Assembly (NCBI RefSeq): GCF_003144395.1
Contig: NZ_PENZ01000035.1
Span: 1-55,120, forward strand
From: Proteus faecis
GTDB lineage: Bacteria; Pseudomonadota; Gammaproteobacteria; Enterobacterales; Enterobacteriaceae
DNA length: 55,120 nucleotides
Direction: 5' to 3'
The position numbers and the translations under genes are program-made. The notes beneath the pieces were generated by a model. The model was not told the DNA's origin. It was given only the letters and a program-made list of their open reading frames with translations, and made no database searches. Of the stretch, positions 25,876 through 35,181 are shown one piece after another (the first letter of the stretch is position 1; each line of letters begins with the position of its first letter).

Positions 25876-26763
25876 ATGAATAGCCTGCTTATAGATAAAA
25901 TCAGTGAAATAAGAAAAGAGTACAAAAATAATAAATATGTTTTTATTCCCCAAAATATAGTTATTGATTTAATAAAGCAATTAGGTGCTAAAGAAAAAGA
26001 TATTAATACATTAATGGAATATGGCGACTATTTGGCACAAGATCCAACGCTTTCATTTCGCCATACTCGAACAGGACGCTACCTTTTTGATAATGATATC
26101 GAAACAATCTCCAGACTAGAGTATCAACCTTTTGTTCTCACCGAAGAAGATGGATTTATTCGAGAAGACAGTGGTGCACAAAGGCATTTCAGAGCGCTGG
26201 ATGATCGCTGGCAGAGCAATACAGCCTATCAAGCCTTATTAAAATTAAAAATGCTATTAATTCAAGGGAATACATTTACTCCTCGTCACTTAACAGATCA
26301 AAATTCACCTAAGTCAATATCAACTGTTTTTCATTTAAGATTAATTGCCCAACCCGATTCTTTAAGTGAACTTTCCATTGAAGGTGTTCATAAAGATGGT
26401 GTTGATCACACGATGATCGTGATGATGAATAAGAATAACGTTAAGGATAATACAGGCGCCTTGCGGGTTCATTCACCGAAGGAAGCCATAGGAACACCTT
26501 GGCAAAAGATTACCCCTGAAAATGTGCTTTATGAGCACAATAATGCACAATATCTTGATATTTTATTAATTGCAGATAATGAATTAAATCATAGTGGCAC
26601 ACCTATTTTTACTCATGATAATAAAAATCAGGCTTACCAAGATTTTATCGTTTTACTCTCTCGCTATCCAACGGTTGATTCTCATCCATCACATAAATTT
26701 GATTCGATGAATTCACATCCTGACTTGCCTTTAACACTTTATTTAAATCAGCAAGCCTCTTAG
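25876..26763 (+). CDS. 2-oxoglutarate/Fe(II) dioxygenase family protein
   Basis: This 295-aa cytosolic protein resembles the 2OG-Fe_Oxy_2 family (Pfam PF10014), which includes free amino acid hydroxylases such as the Bacillus isoleucine 4-hydroxylase. The facial triad is visible: His172 and Asp174 in EGVHKDGVDH, and His239 in LNHSGTPI; an Arg in LLSRYP is in place to bind 2-oxoglutarate. The family link is by motif recall. The substrate is unknown. It is a single gene between terminators, with a GGAG site 10 bases before the ATG. An oxygen-using enzyme amid anaerobic formate genes is odd and may simply be an insertion. Confidence 0.75.
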   Translation: MNSLLIDKISEIRKEYKNNKYVFIPQNIVIDLIKQLGAKEKDINTLMEYGDYLAQDPTLSFRHTRTGRYLFDNDIETISRLEYQPFVLTEEDGFIREDSGAQRHFRALDDRWQSNTAYQALLKLKMLLIQGNTFTPRHLTDQNSPKSISTVFHLRLIAQPDSLSELSIEGVHKDGVDHTMIVMMNKNNVKDNTGALRVHSPKEAIGTPWQKITPENVLYEHNNAQYLDILLIADNELNHSGTPIFTHDNKNQAYQDFIVLLSRYPTVDSHPSHKFDSMNSHPDLPLTLYLNQQAS

Positions 26764-26953
26764 TCATAGCACGTTATCGCATAAATTAAAAAGCAACTTA
26801 TCGACTTGATTTAGAAAAAGATTATATTGAAAGTAACATTTTACTTTTTTATTGTGAGCCAACGCATGGTGAACATTCAAACAAAAGTTAAGTGATTTTT
26901 CTGCGATAAACAGAAAAGAACAAGCTCCGACAGTAATAAAAAACCATAAAAAA

Positions 26954-26988
26954 ACCGAGTTTATTAACATAAGGTCAATAAACTCGGT
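26954..26988 (-). terminator. Terminator of fdhF
   Basis: ACCGAGTTTATT (26954-26965) and AATAAACTCGGT (26977-26988) form a 12-bp stem. The minus strand continues with seven T. Confidence 0.9.
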
Positions 26989-27022
26989 CTTAAGGCAGAA
27001 AAACAATACTAATGAGGTCAGA

Positions 27023-29167
27023 TTAGCCCTCGGCGGCTTCTCTTAAACGACGTTTAATATTGCTGTACTCCGTTTTCACATAGTGTTCTGCCTGAGCCTG
27101 TTCCTTGATTGGCTCAACACATACTGCACAATATTTATACTCAGGAGTTTTGGTAATTGGACTTAAGTTTTCTGCAACGAGTTCGTTACAAGCACCAATC
27201 CACCACTGGTAAGTCATATATACCGCACCTTTATTCGGTCTATCACTGACTGCAGCGCGCGTAATAACTTTACCTTGACGAGAGCGTATCCAAACTAACT
27301 CTTGATCTTTAATACCCAATTGTTTGGCATCTTCAGTATTTAACTGAACATAGCCAGGCTCATCTGCTAATGCAGCCAATGCCTTACAGTTACCTGTCAT
27401 TGAACGGCAAGAGTAGTGCCCAACTTCACGAACTGTTGCCAGTACCATTGGGAATTCATCAGACAGTTTGTCAATTGGTGGCGCCCACTCACAAGTAAAG
27501 AATTGACCTTTACCATTAGGGGTATCAAATTTACCGCCTTCGTACAGATATTGTGTACCTGGGCTATCTTCTGTTGGGCAAGGCCATTGAATGTAAGCCA
27601 AGTCCGCCATTTTTTCGTAAGTCGCACCGTAATAAATTGGGCATAACTCACGCAACTCATCCCAAATTTCTTTGGTATTGTTGTAATGCATTGGATAACC
27701 CATTGCTGTTGCCATCAGACTGATAATTTGCCAGTCTGTTTTTACATCGCCAACAGGTTCAACAGCTTTATAGAAACGTTGGAAGCCACGGTCTGCTGCA
27801 GTATAAACACCTTCATGCTCACCCCATGATGTTGCAGGGAAAATAACGTCAGCAATAGACGCTGTTTTAGTCATAAAGATATCTTGTACTATCAATAGAT
27901 CCAGTTTTTCAAACGTTCTACGGATTGTCGCTAAATCAGGCTCCGTTTGCAGTGGATCTTCACCCATAATATAGTGCGCTTTTAATAAGCCGTGATCGAT
28001 ATTATGAGGAACTTCACTTAACGCATAGCCTATTTCATCAGGCATAGATTCAATGCCCCAGAATTTAGCGAATTTCTCCCGCGCTTTTTCGTCAGTAACG
28101 TATTGATAACCGGGTAGTGTGTTAGGTAATGCCCCCATATCACACGCACCTTGTACGTTATTTTGACCACGAACAGGGCCAACTCCGACGTATTTTTTAC
28201 CTAAATTACCCGTTAATAAGGCCAAACTAGTCAGTGAACGAACCGTTTCAACGCCTTGGTAGAATTGAGTTACCCCCATTCCCCAAAGAATTGTTGCTGT
28301 TTCTGCTTTCGCGTACATACGTGCAGCTTCACGAATAATTTGAGCACTTAAACCTGTTATTTCTTCAACTGATTCAGGTGTATAGCTTTCAACTAATTTA
28401 CAATACTCTTCAAATTGCTCGGTGTGATTTTCGATAAAGGATTTATCATGCAATCCTTCTTCAATAATCACATGCGCAATCGCATTTAATAGCGCAATGT
28501 TAGAGCCATTTTTCAAGCCTAAGTGTAAATCAGCTAAACGTGCTGTTTCGATGTAACGAGGGTCACATACAATAATTTTGGCACCCTTTTCTTTCGCCTT
28601 AACAATACGGCGAGCAACAATAGGATGCGAGTCTGCGGCATTATAACCGAAGACAAATAGACATTTGGTATCCTCAATCTCAACGATTGAGTTGCTCATA
28701 GCACCATTACCGACCGAACGCTGCAGACCTGCAACCGAAGGGCCGTGTCAGACACGAGCACAGCAGTCTATATTATTATTTCCGATAACCGCACGAGCGA
28801 ATTTCTGCATAACGAAGTTAGCTTCGTTACCAGGGCCTCGTGAAGAGCCGGTTGTCATAATAGATTTAGCACCGTATTTCTCTTTGATAGCAAGAAGCTT
28901 GCTACTGGCAAACTCAATCGCTTCTTCCCAAGAAACCGCTTCTAATTTTCCGCCTCTTTCACGACGGATCATTGGTGTTTTAAGACGTGGAGTCAGTATC
29001 TTAGTATCATGGATAAAATCCCATCCATAATACCCTTTCAGACACAGCTCACCTTGGTTTGTTAAACCATTGGCTCCTTCAGCGCCAATGATTTTACCGT
29101 TTTCCACCTTCAGGTAGATTTTGCATCCTGAGGCGCAATACGGACAGACCGTGATGACTTTTTTCAT
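27023..29167 (-). CDS. fdhF: Formate dehydrogenase H, selenocysteine-containing
   Basis: FdhF (714 residues plus stop) oxidizes formate to CO2 using a molybdenum bis-MGD cofactor, one [4Fe-4S] cluster and selenocysteine. It starts MKKVITVCPYCASGC with cluster cysteines. The gene is interrupted by an in-frame TGA at 28750-28748, codon 140, in the context CCARV-U-HGPSVAG, exactly the selenocysteine position of E. coli FdhF. The sequence continues in frame to the normal C-terminus, and a SECIS element follows, so this is one gene and not a pseudogene. The start at 29167 matches the family; eight upstream codons are excluded. Promoter and activator sites lie upstream. Confidence 0.97.
28708..28750 (-). 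promoter_or_regulatory. Selenocysteine UGA and SECIS element of fdhF
   Basis: Directly after the TGA the minus strand has a stem with the GGTTGCAGGTCTGCAGC core. This is nearly identical to the E. coli fdhF SECIS hairpin that binds SelB, including the bulged and apical GGTCTGC bases. Confidence 0.93.
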
Positions 29168-29226
29168 CAACATTGCTCCTGTGTTCATCAACTTTCAGGC
29201 TATTACCTGATTCTCTCCTCTATCTA

Positions 29227-29242
29227 TGCAGAGAGTGTGCCA
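29227..29242 (-). promoter_or_regulatory. Sigma54 promoter of fdhF
   Basis: TGGCACACTCTCTGCA on the minus strand has the -24 element TGGCAC and the -12 element CTGCA with correct spacing, about 60 bp before the start codon. Confidence 0.88.
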
Positions 29243-29345
29243 AAGAAGCACGCTTTTTTATATTTCTGCAATGCAATGAAAAATAAAGAAAAATAAAATA
29301 AAAAAATCAGTAAGAAAATAATAAAGATTAAAATAGCAAGCGATG

Positions 29346-29374
29346 TTCGACACTAATGACGATATTTATGTCGA
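29346..29374. promoter_or_regulatory. Candidate activator site upstream of fdhF
   Basis: TTCGACA-N4-TGACGA (29346-29362) is the same motif, in the same spacing, as the one upstream of hydN. A further TGTCGA (29369-29374) makes an inverted pair with TCGACA. The distance to the promoter is about 105 bp, typical for sigma54 enhancers. Confidence 0.65.
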
Positions 29375-29694
29375 TTAGATATCTATAAAAACACGTTATA
29401 CATAAGGCTTTATAGCAAAAGAACGTTCTTTATTTAGCGAAAATAACGATGATGCAAATACACGTTCTTATCTGCCTCTATCAGGATCTTGCCATATATA
29501 ATGATGACAACCTTCTAATATCGCTATCAATACGTCTATTTATTAGAACTATTCAAAATTAATAATTTTGATATCAATGTAATTCAAAGAAAAAATTTTT
29601 AAACTTCAATAAAAAAAAGAACATAATACTGAACCTGAAAACAACTTTGTGGTCTTAAAGACCTCTACACCATATACATTGATAATAACTGAAC

Positions 29695-31386
29695 ATGCAA
29701 AAATTAAAGTTTTTAAGGTTTTCGAAAGAAAATATTGTCCTTTTTTTAGCTATCTATCTTGGTTTTTTTCTAAATATTTCCGTTTACATTGGCCGATACG
29801 GCACACAGAATACAAACAACCCCCTCATTGATGTATTATATATTCTAGGTGAAGTTGTCGTTAATATTGCCTTTACCTTCTTTTTACTGCGTTTACTTTC
29901 CTTTTTTGGTTCCCTCTTTTTTAAAATAGTCGCCTCTTTTATTCTTATCGTCAGCGTTTGTGCTAGCTACTATATTTCGTTTTACGATGTTGTCATTGGT
30001 TACGGTATTATTATTTCTACCCTAACCACAGATACCGATTTATCAAAAGAGCTGGTTAGTCCTAATGTCATTATTTGGATTATTGGCTTATCTATTTTGC
30101 CATTAACACTTATTTGGCTATGTAAAAAACCAGAAAAAAATCTCACTACAGAGCAAAAGAAAAAAATCTGGATAAAAAACACAGCCAAAATGCTTGTGAT
30201 TGCCGTCGCTGTATTTGCTTATCTAAAGACCTTAGATTCAAAACAGAAAGCCTACGAAATCAAAAATAACTTAGATTTACCCAGCTACAGTGGTGGTTTA
30301 AGTTACGCATACTTGCCCACAAACTGGATCATTCCATTGTTCCAATATGCAATAACACAGTATGACGATACATTTAATAACCAAAATATTTTTGATCCCG
30401 CTGATCACTTCACTTACCAACCCTCAAAAGCGAATGAAGATGTGTATGTTGTCTTTATTATCGGTGAAACAGCAAGATGGGATCATATGGGGTTGTTAGG
30501 ATATGAACGTCAAACGAATCCTCTATTAAGCCAAGAGAAAAATCTTGTTGCCTTTAAAGGTGTTTCTTGTGATACCGCAACAAAGCTCTCTTTAAAATGT
30601 ATGTTTGTGCGAGAAAACGGAACAGAAAGTAACGATCAGCGAACATTAAAAGAGAACAATATTTTCTCAGTATTAAGTCAACTAGGTATGTCATCAGAGC
30701 TGTTCTCAATGCAAAGCGAGTTGTGGTTTTACAATAAACTTGATTTAAATAACTACGCAATGAAAGAGATGATGACAGCAAAAAATAGTAATTTTGGTAA
30801 AGAGCTTGATGACACCTTATTAATTGCTGAAACGGCAAATGCAGTTTCTCAGCATCCAAAGGGGAATCATTTAGTGATTTTACATACTAAAGGCTCTCAC
30901 TTTATGTATTCGCAACGTTACCCTGAGTCATTCAAAAAATACCAGCCTGAATGTTTAAATGTGGATGATGAGTGTACTAAAGAGCAGTTAGTCAATGCTT
31001 ATGATAACTCTATTCTTTATACTGACTATTTTATTGATGGCATCCTCGATACATTACGCGATAAAAAAGCCATTGTATTTTATACCTCCGATCACGGTGA
31101 ATCTATTTCAGAAAAAGGTGGCTTACACGGCACACCAAAAGAAATCGCACCACCAGAACAATTTAAAATACCTTTCTTAGTTTGGATGTCAGATAGCTAT
31201 TTAGCCGAACCTGAAAATAAGCAGTTATTTGATAACCTAAAACGTAATCAAGATGCGGAGCGCACATTCTATCATCACAATATTTTTGACTCGATGTTAG
31301 GTTGCTTGGGTTATTCATCCCCTGATGGTGGCATTAATAATCAAAATAATCTCTGTTTTGGTGAGACACCATCAACCGAAAAATAG
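29695..31386 (+). CDS. eptB: Kdo2-lipid A phosphoethanolamine transferase EptB
   Basis: EptB (563 aa, the same length as E. coli EptB) transfers phosphoethanolamine from phosphatidylethanolamine to the outer Kdo of lipopolysaccharide, at the periplasmic face of the inner membrane. About five membrane helices fill residues 12-200; a sulfatase-fold domain follows. Visible motifs are FIIGETARWDHMGLLGYER with the metal-binding Glu, DTATKLSLKCMF with the likely nucleophile Thr296, HTKGSHFMYSQRYP, and YTSDHGESISEKGGLHGTP. The ATG at 29695 gives the family start. Such modifications lower surface negative charge and can contribute to cationic peptide tolerance, which is high in Proteus. Confidence 0.92.
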   Translation: MQKLKFLRFSKENIVLFLAIYLGFFLNISVYIGRYGTQNTNNPLIDVLYILGEVVVNIAFTFFLLRLLSFFGSLFFKIVASFILIVSVCASYYISFYDVVIGYGIIISTLTTDTDLSKELVSPNVIIWIIGLSILPLTLIWLCKKPEKNLTTEQKKKIWIKNTAKMLVIAVAVFAYLKTLDSKQKAYEIKNNLDLPSYSGGLSYAYLPTNWIIPLFQYAITQYDDTFNNQNIFDPADHFTYQPSKANEDVYVVFIIGETARWDHMGLLGYERQTNPLLSQEKNLVAFKGVSCDTATKLSLKCMFVRENGTESNDQRTLKENNIFSVLSQLGMSSELFSMQSELWFYNKLDLNNYAMKEMMTAKNSNFGKELDDTLLIAETANAVSQHPKGNHLVILHTKGSHFMYSQRYPESFKKYQPECLNVDDECTKEQLVNAYDNSILYTDYFIDGILDTLRDKKAIVFYTSDHGESISEKGGLHGTPKEIAPPEQFKIPFLVWMSDSYLAEPENKQLFDNLKRNQDAERTFYHHNIFDSMLGCLGYSSPDGGINNQNNLCFGETPSTEK

Positions 31387-31407
31387 ATCTTTAATCAGTT
31401 ATTAGAC

Positions 31408-31442
31408 AAAACCCCACACTCAAATTAAGCGTGGGGTTTTTA
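31408..31442 (+). terminator. Terminator of eptB
   Basis: AAACCCCAC pairs with GTGGGGTTT across a 13-base loop, with further T after the stem. Confidence 0.85.
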
Positions 31443-31465
31443 TTATTCTTAACTAAATAAGCTAA

Positions 31466-32662
31466 TTATTGATTAAAACTAGCATCGGTATAAAGATGTG
31501 TCGCTTGAATATCTTTTACTGTTTTTGCGCCACCTAACATCATATTAATTTTTAATTCTTTATTTAAATGTTGGATAACTGAATTTACACCTTCAGCCCC
31601 GCCTAAATTTAATCCATAAAGAATCGGGCGACCAATAGCCACAACATCTGCACCACTAGCTAACGCTTTAAAGACATGTGAACCACGACGTACACCACTA
31701 TCGAAAACAATAGGTACACGTTTGTTCACCACTTTAGCAATCGCCGGTAATACATCAATGGTTGCTGGTGCACTATCTAATTGACGGCCACCGTGATTAG
31801 AAACCCAAATCGCATCTGCACCAGCTTTAATGGCGGTATCTGCATCTTCAGGCGATTCAATACCTTTTACAATCACAGGTAAACCAGACATTTTTTTCAC
31901 ATACTGAATATCTGCTGGTGTGAAGGCTTGTTTAGCTTGTGCATAAATTTCACTAATCCCCGCACCTTTACCTGTTTTCGATTTATCATCACTGATTTTT
32001 GCAAATGCTTCCAAGTTGGCAAAGCCTAATGGAAATTGGAAATTATTTTTCACGTCATCTTCACGATAACCACCAACAGAAGAGTCGATAGTCATAATGA
32101 TACCTTTAGCGCCATACTGTTTTGCTTGAGATAAAATATACTCGTTAAAGGCATCATTTTTACTCATATACAATTGAAAGAAGAAAGGATAACCCGGTTG
32201 AGCATCTGCCACTTCTTTAATGGTTTTATTACCATAAGTACTTAATGAAAATATAGAACCTGCTTTTGCCATACCTTTTGCTGTGGCAACTTCGCCTTGT
32301 TGATGTGCAAGCCCTTGAGCTGCCATCGGTGCCTGAATAATAGGCGTATCTAATTTAATACCTAAAAATTCTGTTTTTAAATTTAAGTCAGAAAATTCGA
32401 TGCCTTGTAATGAACGAGGCATAATATATTTTTTATCAAATGCAGTTGTATTTGAACGTAAATTATTTTCGTCTTCAGCGCCACCACGAATATAACCAAA
32501 AGCGCCTTTTTCCATATTAGCTTGAACTTGTGCTTCCATGGCTTTTAAGTTGACTATTTTAATTGGACCTTCAGCAGTACTTGCTTTATATTCAGCCGCC
32601 TGTGCAACACCCACACTTAATGCCATCGCAATAGCGGTTGTTTTTAATATTTTACTTTTCAT
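31466..32662 (-). CDS. Exported FMN-dependent alpha-hydroxy-acid oxidase (lactate oxidase-like)
   Basis: This 398-aa protein has a Sec-type signal peptide (basic start, hydrophobic TTAIAMALSVGVAQA, cleavage near residue 22) followed by a full FMN-dependent alpha-hydroxy-acid oxidase/dehydrogenase domain. Active-site elements are present: Tyr in GAFGYIRGG, QLY in FFFQLYMSK, Arg in GGYREDD, Lys in PVIVKGI, and His/Arg in SNHGGRQLD. It resembles lactate oxidases more than LldD. The signal lacks the twin arginine expected for a pre-folded flavoprotein, so FMN would have to be bound outside. The substrate (L-lactate or another 2-hydroxy acid) is not certain. Confidence 0.85.
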   Translation of the reverse strand: MKSKILKTTAIAMALSVGVAQAAEYKASTAEGPIKIVNLKAMEAQVQANMEKGAFGYIRGGAEDENNLRSNTTAFDKKYIMPRSLQGIEFSDLNLKTEFLGIKLDTPIIQAPMAAQGLAHQQGEVATAKGMAKAGSIFSLSTYGNKTIKEVADAQPGYPFFFQLYMSKNDAFNEYILSQAKQYGAKGIIMTIDSSVGGYREDDVKNNFQFPLGFANLEAFAKISDDKSKTGKGAGISEIYAQAKQAFTPADIQYVKKMSGLPVIVKGIESPEDADTAIKAGADAIWVSNHGGRQLDSAPATIDVLPAIAKVVNKRVPIVFDSGVRRGSHVFKALASGADVVAIGRPILYGLNLGGAEGVNSVIQHLNKELKINMMLGGAKTVKDIQATHLYTDASFNQ

Positions 32663-32784
32663 TTTCTATCCGTTTATTAATTAAGGGCTTATATCTATAA
32701 TTTAATAAAACTAAATTTTAATTAAATTATATTTTTCAAAAAATAATATAAGCCCTATTTTTAGATAAAACTTAAATTAACCGC

Positions 32785-33408
32785 TTACTTTTTTGTTAAA
32801 GTATTATAGCTTGTCATAAGATTACGATAGTCTGGGATATGGTTAGCAAACAGCGTGCCTAATCCTTCGATATCATTACGCCAATCACGGTGTAACTCAC
32901 AAGCTAAACCAAACCAGTTAATTAATTGTGCCCCTGCTTTTGACATTCTGTCCCACGCTGAGTCACGAGAAATCGCATTGAAAGTTCCTGAAGCATCCGT
33001 GACAACAAAGACTTCAAAACCTTCTTCAAGTGCAGATAATGCAGGGAATGCAACACAAACTTCAGTCACAACACCCGCAATAATCAGTTGTTTTTTACCT
33101 GTTGCTTTAACGGCTTTAACGAAATCTTCGTTATCCCATGCGTTGATTTGACCAGGGCGAGCGATATAGGGAGCATCTGGGAACATTTCGACGAGCTGAG
33201 GCATTAGAGGACCATTAGGACCATCTTCAAAAGAAGTCGTTAAAATGGTAGGTAAATTAAAATATTTAGCGGCATTAGCTAATGCTAATACATTATTATT
33301 GAATTTATCAGGCTCGATATCTCTGACTAAAGAGAGTAATCCAGCTTGATGATCTACCAGCAGAACAGCGGCATTATTTTTATCAATACGATGATATTTA
33401 AAGCTCAT
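32785..33408 (-). CDS. ycaC: YcaC-like isochorismatase-fold hydrolase
   Basis: This 207-aa cysteine hydrolase resembles E. coli YcaC almost throughout. The catalytic triad is recognisable: Asp in VLLVDHQAGLL, Lys in VKATGKKQLIIAG, and Cys in VVTEVCVAFPALSALEEG. Homologues form octamers, and their physiological substrate is unknown. The frame extends 12 codons upstream, but the ATG at 33408 sits behind GGAGATTATT and matches YcaC. It lies 122 bp upstream of the hydroxy-acid oxidase gene on the same strand, so the two may be co-transcribed. Confidence 0.9.
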   Translation of the reverse strand: MSFKYHRIDKNNAAVLLVDHQAGLLSLVRDIEPDKFNNNVLALANAAKYFNLPTILTTSFEDGPNGPLMPQLVEMFPDAPYIARPGQINAWDNEDFVKAVKATGKKQLIIAGVVTEVCVAFPALSALEEGFEVFVVTDASGTFNAISRDSAWDRMSKAGAQLINWFGLACELHRDWRNDIEGLGTLFANHIPDYRNLMTSYNTLTKK

Positions 33409-33702
33409 AATAATCTCCGATAGTATAATAGAGGTAAGACTCAATTAAATCATAGCACCAAATTTACATGGCAAGACTCAGATTAATTTAAATTTACACT
33501 TGAGTTTATTTATTAATAATAACCAATCAATTATCTATCTTTAAATTTAATTAAATATCACGATATTTAATTAACTGTTTATTACTTTATATAAATTCAT
33601 TTCGTTAAAACAATTATAGGTGTAACCATTCTTAAATGAATCTAAAGATTATTGCTTTAACCATTCAAAAAATTTGTTGATGTTTTAACTCAGGAATAAA
33701 AG
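33409..33702. other. AT-rich gap between ycaC and the nar terminator
   Basis: There is no gene in these roughly 300 bases. The stretch is strongly AT-rich and should contain the ycaC promoter; no operator was recognised. Confidence 0.5.
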
Positions 33703-33730
33703 ATAAAAAAAACCCCCGCAAGCGGGGGGG
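33703..33730 (-). terminator. Terminator of the nar operon
   Basis: On the minus strand CCCCCCGC-TTG-CGGGGG is followed by eight T and ends narGHJI transcription. Confidence 0.88.
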
Positions 33731-33781
33731 AGAAAGCGCAACTAAAAGATCTCTAACTTACTATCAGGAGATGGGTATTCA

Positions 33782-34459
33782 TTAATGACGATTACGCACA
33801 ATTTGATAGCGACGAGTTAAGTACTCAACTGGCACGCTCCAAATATGAACTAATCGACAGAATGGGAACAATAAGAAAATCGTCATACCTAAAAAAATGT
33901 GCAATTTAAATACGAATGCGACACCTTCAAGATGAGCTGAAGCACCACCGTGGAAAGTCACTATGGATTGTGCCCAAGCCACCAGCTTCATCATTTCGCT
34001 ACCATCCATATGTTGAGCTGAGAAGGGAATAGTTAGCAAACCTAACGCGACTTGAATAACCAATAGCGTTAAAATCATAATGTCACCAAATGAAGATGTA
34101 GCTCTTACCCGTGGGTTGGTTAAACGGCGTTTTAATAACATGATCCCCCCCACCAGCATTAACACACCACAAGTACCACCACCGACCATCGCCATAATTT
34201 GTTTATATTCAATTGGTAAGAAAGATTCATACATCCAATGTGGCGTTAACATTCCCAGAAAGTGACCAGCAAAAATACCAAGGATCCCAACATGAAATAA
34301 GTTAGAAGCAAGGCGCATATTTTTCTTGTCTAACATCTGGCTAGAGCCAGCACGCCATGTATATTGACCATAGTCGTAACGTAACCAGCTACCGATAATA
34401 AAAACGGCACCAGCAATATAGGGATAGATATCAAAAAATAACATATTGATGTAATTCAT
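33782..34459 (-). CDS. narI: Respiratory nitrate reductase gamma subunit NarI
   Basis: NarI (225 aa) is the membrane cytochrome b subunit that oxidizes quinol and anchors NarGH. It has five membrane helices with heme-ligand histidines in [21 protein letters not shown] and in helix 5 (FKLHIFLGM and [10 protein letters not shown]). Its ATG overlaps the end of narJ by four bases. Confidence 0.97.
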   Translation of the reverse strand: MNYINMLFFDIYPYIAGAVFIIGSWLRYDYGQYTWRAGSSQMLDKKNMRLASNLFHVGILGIFAGHFLGMLTPHWMYESFLPIEYKQIMAMVGGGTCGVLMLVGGIMLLKRRLTNPRVRATSSFGDIMILTLLVIQVALGLLTIPFSAQHMDGSEMMKLVAWAQSIVTFHGGASAHLEGVAFVFKLHIFLGMTIFLLFPFCRLVHIWSVPVEYLTRRYQIVRNRH

Positions 34460-35181
34460 TTTTGTGCTCCCGTATCCAACGAATTCCCCACGTTGAGATA
34501 TTGAACTGTAGTCTCTTGTGCAAAACGACGCTGATGTTGGCTGATTTTGCCACTACCACATTGCGTGCCTTCTCCAAGAAACGTCACTTGTTCTTCTTCC
34601 CACACAGCATCTAATGCAGCAGGTGTATCATCTAAAGGCTCTTTTGCTACTTGAGCCGTCAACTGTGATGCTTCCAATTCACTTTGTGAAAGGCAAAGTA
34701 ACACATCAAAGAGAGCGTGATAGTCACTACCACGTTGTTTTAAACGTTCACCTAACAGAGCCAAAATAGGCGCTATATTGTTTAGCCCTTCAATACTCTC
34801 GGTTGTAGGTAAAAACGTTAAGTACTCAAGATACGTTGGCAAATAGTCAGGAAGTTCACGACAACTTAATGTGATCCCCACGTGTTGATATTGATTGAGT
34901 AAATCAACCATTGCCTGACCACGATCGCGAGACTCACCATGAACGTGTTCAAATAACAGCAGTGATCGCGCCCTGCCTCTATCAAAAAGCTCACTGTAAT
35001 GGGCTTGCGCATCTAACAACGATTGTTGCGTTAAGGTATGAATAAATGCCATTAATTTCGCGACTTGAGTCACAGGAAGCTCATCGGCTTCCTGTAATGC
35101 ATCGATAAGTTCATTTCGGTTATCCCACAATTCTTGTGTGGGATAATCTAAAAGATGAGAAATCACTTTCAGAGAGATCAT
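34456..35181 (-). CDS. narJ: Nitrate reductase assembly chaperone NarJ
   Basis: NarJ (241 aa) is a cytosolic chaperone that holds NarGH while molybdenum cofactor and FeS clusters are inserted. The TorD/DmsD-type helical fold is suggested by [40 protein letters not shown] (read in parts) and [12 protein letters not shown]. The start codon shares a base with the narH stop. The last part of the protein is more variable than in E. coli. Confidence 0.95.
   Translation of the reverse strand: MISLKVISHLLDYPTQELWDNRNELIDALQEADELPVTQVAKLMAFIHTLTQQSLLDAQAHYSELFDRGRARSLLLFEHVHGESRDRGQAMVDLLNQYQHVGITLSCRELPDYLPTYLEYLTFLPTTESIEGLNNIAPILALLGERLKQRGSDYHALFDVLLCLSQSELEASQLTAQVAKEPLDDTPAALDAVWEEEQVTFLGEGTQCGSGKISQHQRRFAQETTVQYLNVGNSLDTGAQK

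Noticed and set aside
26764-27006. 80-codon minus-strand frame between the dioxygenase gene and fdhF
   Set aside because: It runs through the fdhF terminator hairpin and has no family or ribosome site.
27023-29191. Two separate open frames suggesting a broken formate dehydrogenase
   Set aside because: The break is a single in-frame UGA at the known selenocysteine position, with a SECIS element; this is one selenoprotein gene.
29649-29831. 60-codon frame overlapping the start of eptB
   Set aside because: It lies largely inside eptB in another frame and has no supporting features.
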